This document shows, piece after piece, positions 6,637 to 16,287 of a DNA stretch of 17,539 nt. This stretch comes from Gp6-AA40 sp036742665 (GTDB lineage Bacteria; Acidobacteriota; Vicinamibacteria; Vicinamibacterales; UBA2999), in the NCBI GenBank assembly GCA_036742665.1, contig DAINQP010000128.1, positions 1 to 17,539 on the forward strand. The letters run 5' to 3'. A model generated the notes under the pieces. That model saw only the letters and a program-made list of their open reading frames with translations. It made no database searches and had not been told where the DNA came from. Position 1 is the first letter of the stretch. Each line of letters opens with the position of its first letter. The position numbers and the translations under genes are program-made.

Positions 6637-8349
6637 CTACGGTCGCAGAAGTTGATCAGCCGTGATGAAGCGTGGCTCGATGTCTACCGGAACGTCCTTC
6701 AGCCTGTCGAGGACGGTCTGCACCGGCGGCCGGACGACGCCCAGCTTGTCGAGCATCTGCTTGCCTGCCTGCGCATCACCGGTTGCCTGCATCGTCATGA
6801 TGTCACGCGTCAGGTTCGTGACGTTCTGCTTGATGCGCTCCATGTTGACGGCAAACGTCCCGTCCTGCGCGACGGTCACGCCGCCGTTGTCGAGGAAGTA
6901 ATTGAGCTGAATCGCCACGCCGCGGCCGTGTGCCTCGGTGATGCCGAAGCGGATCGAGCGGAACATCGACGCGAGATACGTGGTGTACATCGTGTCGTTG
7001 AACGACTTGTCGAGCTTCTCGCGATCGACGAGAAATTGCAGCGCAAAGAGTCCCGAGATGTCGGCCTTGGCCTCCTCGATGGTGCTGTAGGTGTCCTTGA
7101 ACTCCTGCCGGACGTTGGTGGCGCGGCCGCCAACAGTGATGTTGTGCGGGCCCAGACCGTGCATCAGCTCGTGCATCAGGATGTGCGTGAAGAACGCGTC
7201 GAAGGAGACGTGCTTGCGATCGTCTGCTGCGAGGGCCACCATGCTGATCGGCTGCAACACGGTCTTGAACTTCGTCTCCTGGTTGTTCTTCAACATCACC
7301 CGCTTCGAGCCTTTTTCGGTGATGACGCGCTCGTCGTTGGGCAGGTTGTAGGCCGCAGTCTGCACGCCACGATTACCGTCCCCGGACGAGAACACGGTAT
7401 TGACGACGCGGATGGGCGCCAACGCACCGAGCTTGGGATTGCGGTATTTCGGATCGATCGGCAGGTTGTTCTCGATATCCTGCAGTTCCGACCCGAACCG
7501 TGCCAGCTTCTGGGTTTCAGCATCATCACGCAGCGTGATGAAGGCCTCGAACGCGGCCTTGTAGTTGAACCACTCGTCTTCGTAAGTCTCGTACGGACCG
7601 ATGGTCGGCTCGATGCTGGCATCGAGACCCATCCAGGCGATGTCGCTGTCGTAGTAGTCGTTGCTCAGCAGCGCGGCGGCCCGCTTCTCGAGATAACTCT
7701 TGAGCGTCGGCTGCGTCGTGAGCGCCGCGGCTTCGCGCAGTAGCCCGCTCACGCGCGCGATCTCGCCTTGATATTCGAGCGAGTACGGTACCGCGATGAA
7801 CTTGCCGTCCGGGCCGCGACGGATCGTCGTGAAGAATCCCGTGGCACGAATGCGCTCGGCCTGGGAGAGGCCCTTCATCCAGGCTTCGACGTCGTCTTTG
7901 GTTGCGCCGGCCGGATAGAAGTTCGCCTGCGGAGGCTTCGCCGGCACGCCGGCAATGAACGGTTCGTTGTGATCGAGCCGCGACCATGGGCCCTTGTTGA
8001 TCACGAAGTAATGTAGACGCGCGCGCCCGAGCGGCGAGCCGTCACGCACCAGGTCGAGCAGCATCGTCTCGTTGCCGTCCCAGACCTGACGCAGGAACAG
8101 CGCGTCGAAGACCTTCGCCGCCTCGACCATCTTGGCAAGTGCCTGCCGCTCGTTGTCCGGCAGCTTCGAAATGTCAGCCGTGAGATCGACAGGCGCGAAT
8201 CGCGCGGCCATCGTCTCGAGCTTCTTGGTCTCAGGATCGGCGCCTGAAGCGGTTGTGGTGGTCTGCGTTGGCACGGCTGGTTGGGTGGTCTCGCGGCTGC
8301 ATGCGGTCACAAGCGCGAGGATGGAAAGAAGCAGCGTGAGATGTCTCAT
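6637..8349 (-). CDS. M49 (dipeptidyl-peptidase III-like) family lipoprotein peptidase
   Basis: The product is 570 residues from ATG 8349. The frame stays open to 9051, but that extension overlaps the YqgE gene and has shadow-frame composition. The N-terminus is a lipoprotein signal (MRHLTLLLSILALVTAC, lipobox LVTAC, Cys17), implying envelope anchoring. The zinc site reads HELMHGLGPH (H393, E394, H397), with a second motif EEAKAD (425-430) that matches the EExxxD element of M49 enzymes and supplies the third ligand. Classical DPP III has HExxxH; this protein has HExxH, as in a divergent bacterial subgroup. It probably hydrolyses peptides at the cell surface or in the periplasm. GAGAGGC immediately precedes the start. 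The upstream yqgE stop is only 5 bases away. The stop codon (TAG) lies inside a direct repeat, GGTCTACGG. Confidence 0.85.
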   Translation of the reverse strand: MRHLTLLLSILALVTACSRETTQPAVPTQTTTTASGADPETKKLETMAARFAPVDLTADISKLPDNERQALAKMVEAAKVFDALFLRQVWDGNETMLLDLVRDGSPLGRARLHYFVINKGPWSRLDHNEPFIAGVPAKPPQANFYPAGATKDDVEAWMKGLSQAERIRATGFFTTIRRGPDGKFIAVPYSLEYQGEIARVSGLLREAAALTTQPTLKSYLEKRAAALLSNDYYDSDIAWMGLDASIEPTIGPYETYEDEWFNYKAAFEAFITLRDDAETQKLARFGSELQDIENNLPIDPKYRNPKLGALAPIRVVNTVFSSGDGNRGVQTAAYNLPNDERVITEKGSKRVMLKNNQETKFKTVLQPISMVALAADDRKHVSFDAFFTHILMHELMHGLGPHNITVGGRATNVRQEFKDTYSTIEEAKADISGLFALQFLVDREKLDKSFNDTMYTTYLASMFRSIRFGITEAHGRGVAIQLNYFLDNGGVTVAQDGTFAVNMERIKQNVTNLTRDIMTMQATGDAQAGKQMLDKLGVVRPPVQTVLDRLKDVPVDIEPRFITADQLLRP

Positions 8350-8354
8350 GCCTC

Positions 8355-8903
8355 TCAATGAACTCCCGAACTCACTTGCAGCTTCGCCGGATCGGTACCG
8401 AGGCGTCGGATCGCCGTCTCCCACATCTGCTCCGGCGGGACCCCGAAGATCAGCGCGGGATCGACGTCGATCGTCAACCATGACGATTCGGCGATCTCCG
8501 TATCGAGCTGACCAGGCCCCCATACCGCACAGCCGACGACGACACGGGCGCGATTCGACGGGGGCGATTGCAGCAATTCGAGCGTCAGTCGGCGTGAGAC
8601 GGACAGCAACACACCGGGACACACCTCGCGCTGTTCGTCGTCGGGGCCCTGGGCCTCGGCCATCACGATCCAGGTGCTGTGCGCATCGACCGGGCCGCCG
8701 ACGAAGAGCCGTAGATCCGGGTCCACGTTTACTTTGGGATCCGTCTTCACGACGGCGCGCGCAAACTCGTCCATCTGTCGATTGACAATCAAGCCGAACG
8801 CACCGCGCTCGGTGTAATCGCACAGCAGGACCACACTTCGCGCGAAGTTGGGATCCGCCATCTGCGGCATGGAGAGCAGGAGAAGTGGCGCCGGTCCAGG
8901 CAT
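8355..8903 (-). CDS. YqgE/AlgH family protein
   Basis: 182 residues from ATG 8903, the typical size for the family. The signature is complete: LLLLSMPQMADPNFARSVVLLCDYTERGAFGLIVNR (residues about 8-43), then LRLFVGGPVD, and the C-terminal VVGCAVWGPGQLDTEIAESSWL. There is no signal peptide, so it is probably cytosolic. YqgE/AlgH is widespread; AlgH was linked to alginate regulation in Pseudomonas, but its molecular function is unsettled. The start lies 2 bases past the stop of the upstream secreted-protein gene and the end lies 5 bases before the M49 lipoprotein gene, so it is embedded in the operon. An in-frame start at 8966 was rejected because it would overlap the upstream gene and add a basic tail without homology to the family. 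Confidence 0.93.
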   Translation of the reverse strand: MPGPAPLLLLSMPQMADPNFARSVVLLCDYTERGAFGLIVNRQMDEFARAVVKTDPKVNVDPDLRLFVGGPVDAHSTWIVMAEAQGPDDEQREVCPGVLLSVSRRLTLELLQSPPSNRARVVVGCAVWGPGQLDTEIAESSWLTIDVDPALIFGVPPEQMWETAIRRLGTDPAKLQVSSGVH

Positions 8904-8905
8904 CG

Positions 8906-9670
8906 TCAGTTGATACGGATTTTCTGCCGCCCTTTGTCGTCGGCGTACTCGCGATTGTCTTCGCACACGTACTCGAGCAGTGTGTAGTCCGGCATGCGCC
9001 GATACGCCACGGTGTAGGTGTGCGGCTTCTCGAGCACCACGGGGTCCTCAATCGTGATCTCGTTCCAGAGGACGCTGGGCGACACCAGCTTCATGCGCTC
9101 CTTGATCCGCATCTGGGGCGAGTGCGGCATATTCTGGAAGCGCACGCTCTCCTTGATCCCGATCGTATCAACAACCAGCGTGTCGCCGTCCCAGCGGCCC
9201 ACCGAGTGTCCATAGAAGCCCGGCTCGACGTCCTCGAACGACTTCTGCGGCCTGTCCATCAGGATGCGGCGGACCTGCGTGAACGCCTCCTCGATGATCG
9301 TGACCTGTCCGCGGCTCTGCAGAATCTCCATCGGGAACATCGCGCCCATCATGGTCGGCATCCCGTCAGGCAGGCAATCGGTGTAGTTCGTGGCGAGCGG
9401 TTCACCCTTGGCGTCGGCGGCCCGTCCCGCCATAATCCGGTCCTGCCACTCTTTCGCATACTGCGGCTTGAGCTGCGGCTGCGGCGCGGGAGGCGGAATC
9501 GTCGCATCGCGCGGTCCGCCCGCACGTGCTCCGGGTCCGAAGCCATGCCGCTCCCAGGATCCAGTGATATCAGGCGCCGCCACGGGCTTGCTCTGGGCGC
9601 GAGCGCCTGACTGCATCGCCATCACGGCGACGGCCACGGCCAGCGTCCACGACCAGAAGAGTGCCTTCAT
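8906..9670 (-). CDS. Uncharacterised secreted protein with GRWDGDTLVVDTIG motif
   Basis: 254 residues from ATG 9670, preceded by GAGGCGATC. The start at 9745 was rejected because it overlaps the upstream DUF6152 gene and lacks a signal. The signal peptide is MKALFWSWTLAVAVAVMAMQSGARAQ. The mature protein has a proline-rich spacer (about 59-70), a CLPDGMPTMM segment (99-108), and a beta-rich core with GHSVGRWDGDTLVVDTIG (154-171) followed by TIEDPVVLEKPHTYTVAYRR (206-225). I recognise this as a recurrent acidobacterial and proteobacterial secreted family that often sits next to DUF6152 genes, as here (7 bases apart), but know no function. Partnership with the DUF6152 protein is suggested by the spacing. 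Confidence 0.8.
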   Translation of the reverse strand: MKALFWSWTLAVAVAVMAMQSGARAQSKPVAAPDITGSWERHGFGPGARAGGPRDATIPPPAPQPQLKPQYAKEWQDRIMAGRAADAKGEPLATNYTDCLPDGMPTMMGAMFPMEILQSRGQVTIIEEAFTQVRRILMDRPQKSFEDVEPGFYGHSVGRWDGDTLVVDTIGIKESVRFQNMPHSPQMRIKERMKLVSPSVLWNEITIEDPVVLEKPHTYTVAYRRMPDYTLLEYVCEDNREYADDKGRQKIRIN

Positions 9671-9677
9671 GATCGCC

Positions 9678-10100
9678 TCACTGCGTCTCTGTCGTCCGCT
9701 TAAAGCTGCCGGCGTTCGGCACCGGCAGCGGCTTCGTCGTCCCATCCGGCATCGTGACCTCGAGCCCGAGACCCACCGGTTCGCCGCTCAACAGCGGAGC
9801 GACGACCGCCGAGACCTTGTCGCCAGCCTTGATCATGTTCGATCGCCAGCCGACGCGCTGCATCATGTTGATGCTGGTCAACTCGATGCTGTAGTGCTTC
9901 ATGGTCCCGTCGGACTGCGGAACGTCGACCTCGAGGAACCCGTGCGGGTTCGTCCATTGAAACCTGGTCACCGTTCCACGGATCGTCAGAGTCCGCGTAT
10001 GATCGAACACCGCAAAGGAGTGATGAGCAGCCGCCGTCCCAGCCATCATCATCACCAGTAACAGAACCACTCCTACCCAGGCGGTTCGTCGTGACGTCAT
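9678..10100 (-). CDS. DUF6152 family secreted protein (copy B)
   Basis: 140 residues from ATG 10100, with GGAGGTGACC directly upstream; an in-frame ATG at 10124 would add eight residues before the same signal peptide and is less likely. The signal peptide ends AGTAAA, and HHSF follows (residues 26-29). The body matches copy A in pattern (TIRGTVTRFQWTNPHGFLEV, then IKAGDKVSAVVAPLLSGEPVG). It ends 7 bases before the secreted protein with the GRWDGDTLVV motif and starts 35 bases after queG. It is probably the first gene of the envelope operon reaching to 1591, or is read through from queG. The function of the family is unknown. Confidence 0.86.
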   Translation of the reverse strand: MTSRRTAWVGVVLLLVMMMAGTAAAHHSFAVFDHTRTLTIRGTVTRFQWTNPHGFLEVDVPQSDGTMKHYSIELTSINMMQRVGWRSNMIKAGDKVSAVVAPLLSGEPVGLGLEVTMPDGTTKPLPVPNAGSFKRTTETQ

Positions 10101-10135
10101 GGTCACCTCCGACGCGACGATCATACTCGACGACT

Positions 10136-11185
10136 TTAGGCTTTTGGCTTTGGCCTTTGGGCGCGCGCCCAGTCGATGTGCTCGCGAACGAGTGGGTCGG
10201 CAAGCGAAGGACGGTCGGCGCCTTCGGCGTCGAGAAGCTCAATCGCTTGAGCGTCGCCGCTATTGCCGATCGCGACAGCGATGTTGCGTCGGAGTCCGGG
10301 GATCTTGGCACGCGTCATCGGCCCACCCTTGGTGAGGCTGCGAAGCTCGGCATCGGGACGCCGCCAGAGTTCGACCAGGCGAGGCAGGTCCAGTCCGGCT
10401 CGCGGCTGCCACTCGCCGGCACCAGAACGCGGCGCGGGACGATTGTAGGGACAGACTTCCTGACAGATGTCACATCCATAAATGTGACTACCAAGCGCCG
10501 GGCGGTGTTCGTCAGGGATTTCCGACCGCAGCTCGATCGTCAGGTACGACAAGCAGCGATTCGAGTCGAGCACTCCTGGCTCGACGAGCGCGGTCGTCGG
10601 ACAGGCCTCGAGGCAGCGCGTGCAACTGCCGCATTGTTCCAGCCCCTGCGTATCTGGCTCGAGCGGCAACGTGCAGATGATTTCGCCGAGAAACAGCCAC
10701 GACCCGAGCTCAGGATTGATAAGACAGGTGTTCTTGCCAATCCAGCCCAACCCCGCGTACTGGGCGTACACGCGCTCCTGAACCGGACCGGTATCGACAT
10801 ACGTCCGCGCGTCGAAGGGCGCATCCGAGTGCTCGCGCATCCACTCGAGCAGCTTGTTCAGGCGCGCCTTCAAGACATCGTGGTAGTCGTCCCCCCACGC
10901 ATATCGAGAGATGCGCGCGACGTCGGGTGACAGTTCGTCTGAGTACGGCCTGTCCACGTTGTACAAAGTGCCGGTGACGATGACGCTGCGCGCGCCAGCG
11001 ACGACGTGTCGAACGTCAGCGCGCCGTTCCGCGGTGCGGGCCATCCACGTCATGTCACCGGCGTAGCCCTTGGCCAACCAGTCCGGAAGGAACGAGAGCT
11101 CAGGAAACACGTCCACCGGAGCGATGCCGCACAGGTCGAAGCCGAGCGCGGCGGCCTTCTGCTTGATGCTCGCGGCGTCCACCAT
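10136..11185 (-). CDS. queG: Epoxyqueuosine reductase
   Basis: 349 residues, full length. It catalyses the last step of queuosine tRNA modification, reducing epoxyqueuosine at position 34 of tRNA(Asp/Asn/His/Tyr), using cobalamin and two [4Fe-4S] clusters in the cytoplasm. Visible features are SRYAWGDDYHDVLK (93-106), DTGPVQERVYAQYAGLGWIGKNTCLI (131-156) with the catalytic-type Asp131, ferredoxin cysteines CGSCTRCLEACP (185, 188, 191, 195) and C211 with CDICQEVCP (238, 241, 245), and a C-terminal HEAT-like stretch (KIPGLRRNIAVAIGNSGDAQAIELL). The last residues (RPKPKA) and the stop are encoded by an A/G-C microrepeat of the type CAAAGGCCAAAGCC. The gene starts 10 bases after the four-helix-bundle gene, so they are likely co-transcribed. 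No other queuosine genes are in the window. Confidence 0.97.
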   Translation of the reverse strand: MVDAASIKQKAAALGFDLCGIAPVDVFPELSFLPDWLAKGYAGDMTWMARTAERRADVRHVVAGARSVIVTGTLYNVDRPYSDELSPDVARISRYAWGDDYHDVLKARLNKLLEWMREHSDAPFDARTYVDTGPVQERVYAQYAGLGWIGKNTCLINPELGSWLFLGEIICTLPLEPDTQGLEQCGSCTRCLEACPTTALVEPGVLDSNRCLSYLTIELRSEIPDEHRPALGSHIYGCDICQEVCPYNRPAPRSGAGEWQPRAGLDLPRLVELWRRPDAELRSLTKGGPMTRAKIPGLRRNIAVAIGNSGDAQAIELLDAEGADRPSLADPLVREHIDWARAQRPKPKA

Positions 11186-11195
11186 CGAGGCAATT

Positions 11196-11588
11196 TTAGT
11201 GCGTACCGGTCCGGCGTCCTCCTGAGTCGTCCTCTCGTTTCGCGCGGATCACGACTCTGGTCAGCAGGCGCGCCAGCTGCTGACCTTCTTCGAGCAACGG
11301 TCCGCATTTCTCTTGCGATCCGAGCCGCCGCGAGGCGCACACGCGCAGCCAGCGAACCGAATCCCTCGCGCCGCGCAGCGAGATCTCGTTGAAGTGAATA
11401 GTTTCGCGAGTCGAGATCCGGCCCAGCGCCTCCTCGCGATTACTGCCGATCGAGCCCGCGGCGTCGAGCAACTGCCCGATGATCCGGCTCGTCGTCGGTC
11501 CGATGGGAACCGTCTCGACGAAGGCGACCACATCGCAGTAAAAGCGATAGGCACGCTCGTCGAGACCCTCTGGATCGTTTCGTTTCAT
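11196..11588 (-). CDS. Four helix bundle protein (S23 / 23S rRNA intervening-sequence protein family), intact copy
   Basis: 130 residues in the usual range for the family, from ATG 11588. Family features are the N-terminal helix RAYRFYCDVVAFVETVP, the TTSRIIGQLLDAAGSIGSNREEALG segment with the conserved GSIGSNxxEA, and FNEISLRGARDSVRWLRV. Relatives form pentameric four-helix bundles, include the Avd accessory protein of diversity-generating retroelements, and are often basic nucleic-acid-binding proteins; the role of the stand-alone form is unknown. A truncated paralogue lies at 15752-16093, and both share an upstream block at exactly the same distance (see the regulatory entries). No reverse transcriptase or rRNA is nearby, so neither a retroelement nor an rRNA insert can be claimed. 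There is no visible Shine-Dalgarno. Confidence 0.87.
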   Translation of the reverse strand: MKRNDPEGLDERAYRFYCDVVAFVETVPIGPTTSRIIGQLLDAAGSIGSNREEALGRISTRETIHFNEISLRGARDSVRWLRVCASRRLGSQEKCGPLLEEGQQLARLLTRVVIRAKREDDSGGRRTGTH

Positions 11589-11668
11589 CGAGCGGCCCAG
11601 TGCAGGCGAAATGCCAGGGCCGCTTCAGGAACAATCGCGCGTCTTTTCATTCGCGCCGAGGCGACGGG

Positions 11669-11707
11669 TTTCAGATTGTGCCGAATCGCGATCGCGCGAA
11701 GTACGAA
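11669..11707 (-). promoter_or_regulatory. Conserved block upstream of the intact four-helix-bundle gene
   Basis: On the + strand the block begins TTTCAGA and ends GCGAAGTACGAA. The same two ends, with 39 bases overall, recur at 16174-16212 upstream of the truncated paralogue. In both cases exactly 80 bases separate the block from the ATG. The block lies immediately beyond the stop of the sigma-PheS fusion gene. A promoter, an RNA element or a remnant of a duplicated unit are all possible. Confidence 0.5.
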
Positions 11708-11709
11708 CG

Positions 11710-12969
11710 TTACGCGACGCTCGCGACGTCGATCTTGCGGGCGTCGTCGATGCCGTACCGAAGCATCGCGATCCGTTCGAGCCCGTAGCCGACACCGACG
11801 GCGATATGTCGTTCGGGATCTCCGCCCAGATGCCTGAGGATGCGGTCGCTGTAGACGCCCCACGCGAGCACTTCAGACCAGCGGCCGTCGTCATCCACTT
11901 CGAGTTCCCAGGCCTGGCTGCACATCGCGTACTCAGTAGGCACAATCTTTACCGTCCGCCCGGGCAAGGCCCGATCGACCGACCGCAACACACGTCCGGT
12001 CATCTGCCAGGGGTCGAGACGCTCGCGCTCATCCACCCACAGCACTTCCGCCTGATGGAATGCCTCGAGGTGCATGGCGTCCTGCTGACAGAGCCGGTAG
12101 CATTTGCCCGCGGTCCACATCCGCAACGGCTGCCCTTCGTAGCGCACGCTGAGCAACAGCGGCAGCGTCAGGTCATAGCGGAGAATGCGGTGCTCGTCCA
12201 CTCGATGGAGCTCCACCGGGTCGATGTACATCGCCTCGCTGGCGACGGTCTTCTTCGCCTCGGCGAGATCCACCAACTCCGGGATGCTCTGCTTCACGAA
12301 CTCGGGATAGGCCGAGCGAAGAAGGTCGAGCATCTTGCCCACCGGGTTCTCGGGCAGGTCGGTGAGCTTGGGCCGGGCCAGCAGTTCGACCACCTTGGCG
12401 GGCAGATCGGCCCGGATCTCGTCGGGCCGGATTGCGCGTTGTTCAGCCACTTCCATCTCCTTACGCAGCTTGTCGCGAATGCGCTGCAGTCTTTTGCGCA
12501 TCGCGCCGTCATCCACTCCCGCGTTCGCCGCGAGCCGCGCCGTGCTCCAGCAGCCGTGGTACCGCCGATCGCAGAGCTGCCGTTCTTCCGGCGTCAGCGC
12601 GAGCAGCGCGTGCGCCAACCGAAGTCGCTGCGCCTCGGACCACCGCGTCTCCGCCTCGTCCAGGACTGGAACATCCGGGACGTCGTCCAGAGAGAGGAAC
12701 GTCCACCGGCGCGATCGCCGCATGTTGAGCGACGTTGTGATGACGATGCGACGGAGCCAACCGGCGAACGTGGCTGCGTCCTGCAGGTCGCCGAGACGTC
12801 GGAACGCGCGCAGGTAGGCTTGCTGCACCGCATCCTGCGCAGCCGTCGAGTCCTTGAGCACGCTGCGCGCGACGGCATACGCCATCGTCTGCGTGGCCTG
12901 GACGAGACGGCCATACGCCTCGACGTTCCCGTTTTGAGCGGCGAGTACCAGATCAGCCAGAGCGTTCAT
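11710..12969 (-). CDS. ECF-type sigma factor fused to a PheS-like class II aminoacyl-tRNA synthetase core
   Basis: A single uninterrupted 419-residue frame from ATG 12969; a TTG directly before it is an alternative start, and the Shine-Dalgarno is weak. Residues about 5-85 match sigma region 2 (AAQDAVQQAYLRAFRRL, then FAGWLRRIVITTSLNMRRSRR). Residues about 108-175 match sigma region 4 (RLAHALLALTPEERQLCDRRYHG, STARLAANAGVDDGAMRKRLQRIRDKLRKE). After a linker, residues about 205-415 match the catalytic core of phenylalanyl-tRNA synthetase alpha: LRYDLTLPLLLSV, motif 2 YRLCQQDAMHLEAFHQ (Arg292, His300, FHQ 304-306), and motif 3 GVGYGLERIAMLRYGIDD (Arg399). The ATP-contact arginines are kept, but the PheS FTEPSAEV and CGMVHP pocket segments are replaced (MCSQAWELEV, AWGVYSD). 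The PheS N-terminal coiled coil and a PheT partner are absent. The likely role is transcription initiation gated by an amino acid or adenylate (inference). It could instead be a degenerate fusion. Confidence 0.85.
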   Translation of the reverse strand: MNALADLVLAAQNGNVEAYGRLVQATQTMAYAVARSVLKDSTAAQDAVQQAYLRAFRRLGDLQDAATFAGWLRRIVITTSLNMRRSRRWTFLSLDDVPDVPVLDEAETRWSEAQRLRLAHALLALTPEERQLCDRRYHGCWSTARLAANAGVDDGAMRKRLQRIRDKLRKEMEVAEQRAIRPDEIRADLPAKVVELLARPKLTDLPENPVGKMLDLLRSAYPEFVKQSIPELVDLAEAKKTVASEAMYIDPVELHRVDEHRILRYDLTLPLLLSVRYEGQPLRMWTAGKCYRLCQQDAMHLEAFHQAEVLWVDERERLDPWQMTGRVLRSVDRALPGRTVKIVPTEYAMCSQAWELEVDDDGRWSEVLAWGVYSDRILRHLGGDPERHIAVGVGYGLERIAMLRYGIDDARKIDVASVA

Positions 12970-13022
12970 CAATGCTGCTCTGATCGGAAGACACCCGACG
13001 GAGAGAAATGTGACTCACGGCA

Positions 13023-13052
13023 AAGGGCAAAGGCGTTTTGACCTTTGCCCTT
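13023..13052. terminator. Hairpin downstream of acnA, CAAAGGG-family repeat
   Basis: AAGGGCAAAGG (13023-13033) and CCTTTGCCCTT (13042-13052) form a perfect 11-bp stem with an 8-base loop, ending 4 bases beyond the acnA stop codon. The position suits a terminator for acnA, but no good U-tract follows on the minus strand. The same repeat motif is present upstream of acnA. Confidence 0.55.
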
Positions 13053-13056
13053 AACC

Positions 13057-15751
<2,695 letters not shown>

Positions 15752-15768
<17 letters not shown>

Positions 15769-16093
15769 GATCTCCGATGATAACTCGGCGGGAACCGACC
15801 AAGATCAAAGGGCAAACGGCAAAGGGCAAAGGCGAGACAGGTCCAGGTGTAGGTGTCAGCACGGACTCGTTCGCCCCGCGCAACGAGACCTCGTTGAAGC
15901 GGATGAACTCTTTTCGCGATGAGCCGCCTAGTGCTTCCTCCCGATTGCCGCCAATGGATCCCGCAGCGGCCGCGAGCTGTTCGACCAACTTGTTGGTCTT
16001 CGGTCCAAGCGGAATCGTGTCGACAAACGCGAGCACGTCAACGAAGAATCTGAACGAACGCTCGTCGATGCCGTCCCGGTCTTCGCGTTTCAT
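15752..16093 (-). pseudogene. Truncated four helix bundle protein gene
   Basis: From ATG 16093 the first 77 residues align without gaps to the intact copy at 11196-11588 (MKREDRDGIDERSFRFFVDVLAFVDTIPLGP, then AAAGSIGGNREEALG and FNEVSLRGANESV). Homology stops abruptly near 15862, and the remaining frame is translated repeat DNA (PFAVCPLI comes from the CAAAGGGCAAACGG repeat) that runs into the acnA start. The C-terminal helices WLRV onward are missing, so the bundle cannot form normally. A frame extension to 16285 is repeat-derived and was not accepted. It is most likely a decaying duplicate. Confidence 0.8.
15805..15836. repeat. Left arm of CAAAGGG-type inverted repeat pair
   Basis: A 32-base segment starting TCAAAGGGCAAACGG and ending GGCGAG; its counterpart in reverse complement lies at 16288-16319 with 30 of 32 matches. 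Both arms continue inward into AGGT-rich sequence (AGGTGTAGGT here). The arm lies between acnA and the break in the four-helix-bundle pseudogene. Confidence 0.9.
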
Positions 16094-16173
16094 GACTACC
16101 ACGATGAGCACGCGAAGTACCAGTTCGGATGGCGGCGAATAAACGCCGTGATTCAGCGGTGGCCCCTGAGACG

Positions 16174-16212
16174 TTTCAGAATCTGCCGCCGGCGCGAGCG
16201 GCGAAGTACGAA
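16174..16212 (-). promoter_or_regulatory. Conserved block upstream of the truncated four-helix-bundle gene
   Basis: This is the counterpart of 11669-11707, with identical ends TTTCAGA and GCGAAGTACGAA, 39 bases overall and exactly 80 bases to the ATG. It shows that the duplication unit included upstream sequence, or that the block is functionally constrained. Confidence 0.5.
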
Positions 16213-16222
16213 GAACGCGGCG

Positions 16223-16282
16223 ACCTAGACGTAGACATAGACCTACACCTAAACCTAGACCTGCGGTCTTAGACCTATACCT
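16223..16282. repeat. Degenerate AGACCT/CTACAC hexamer-like tract
   Basis: A low-complexity stretch built from variants of ACCTAG, AGACCT and ACCTAC (for example CCTAGACGTAGACATAG). It adjoins the right arm of the inverted repeat, and its reverse complement resembles the AGGTGTAGGT sequence next to the left arm. No gene is supported in 16094-16324. Confidence 0.75.
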
Positions 16283-16287
16283 CACCC

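Noticed and set aside
6178..7743. Long + strand open frame of 521 codons
   Set aside because: It lies antisense to the NHL and M49 genes, which have clear domains; its composition is that of a GC-rich shadow frame (many H, R, D and V) with no recognisable motif.
8350..9051. N-terminal extension of the M49 gene to 9051
   Set aside because: It overlaps the well-supported yqgE gene in another frame; the lipoprotein signal and GAGAGGC spacing at 8349 fix the start.
11710..12969. A genuine housekeeping PheS subunit
   Set aside because: It lacks the N-terminal coiled coil, has altered pocket segments, has no pheT neighbour and carries sigma factor regions in front.
12975..12995. Residual sequencing adapter near the fusion gene start (GATCGGAAGA)
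   Set aside because: Only about 10 bases match the common adapter and the next bases differ; the surrounding sequence is continuous, so chance is more likely.
11611..13041. Long + strand open frame of 476 codons opposite the fusion gene
   Set aside because: The minus-strand frame has sigma factor and synthetase motifs in order; the + strand product is shadow-like and has no domain.
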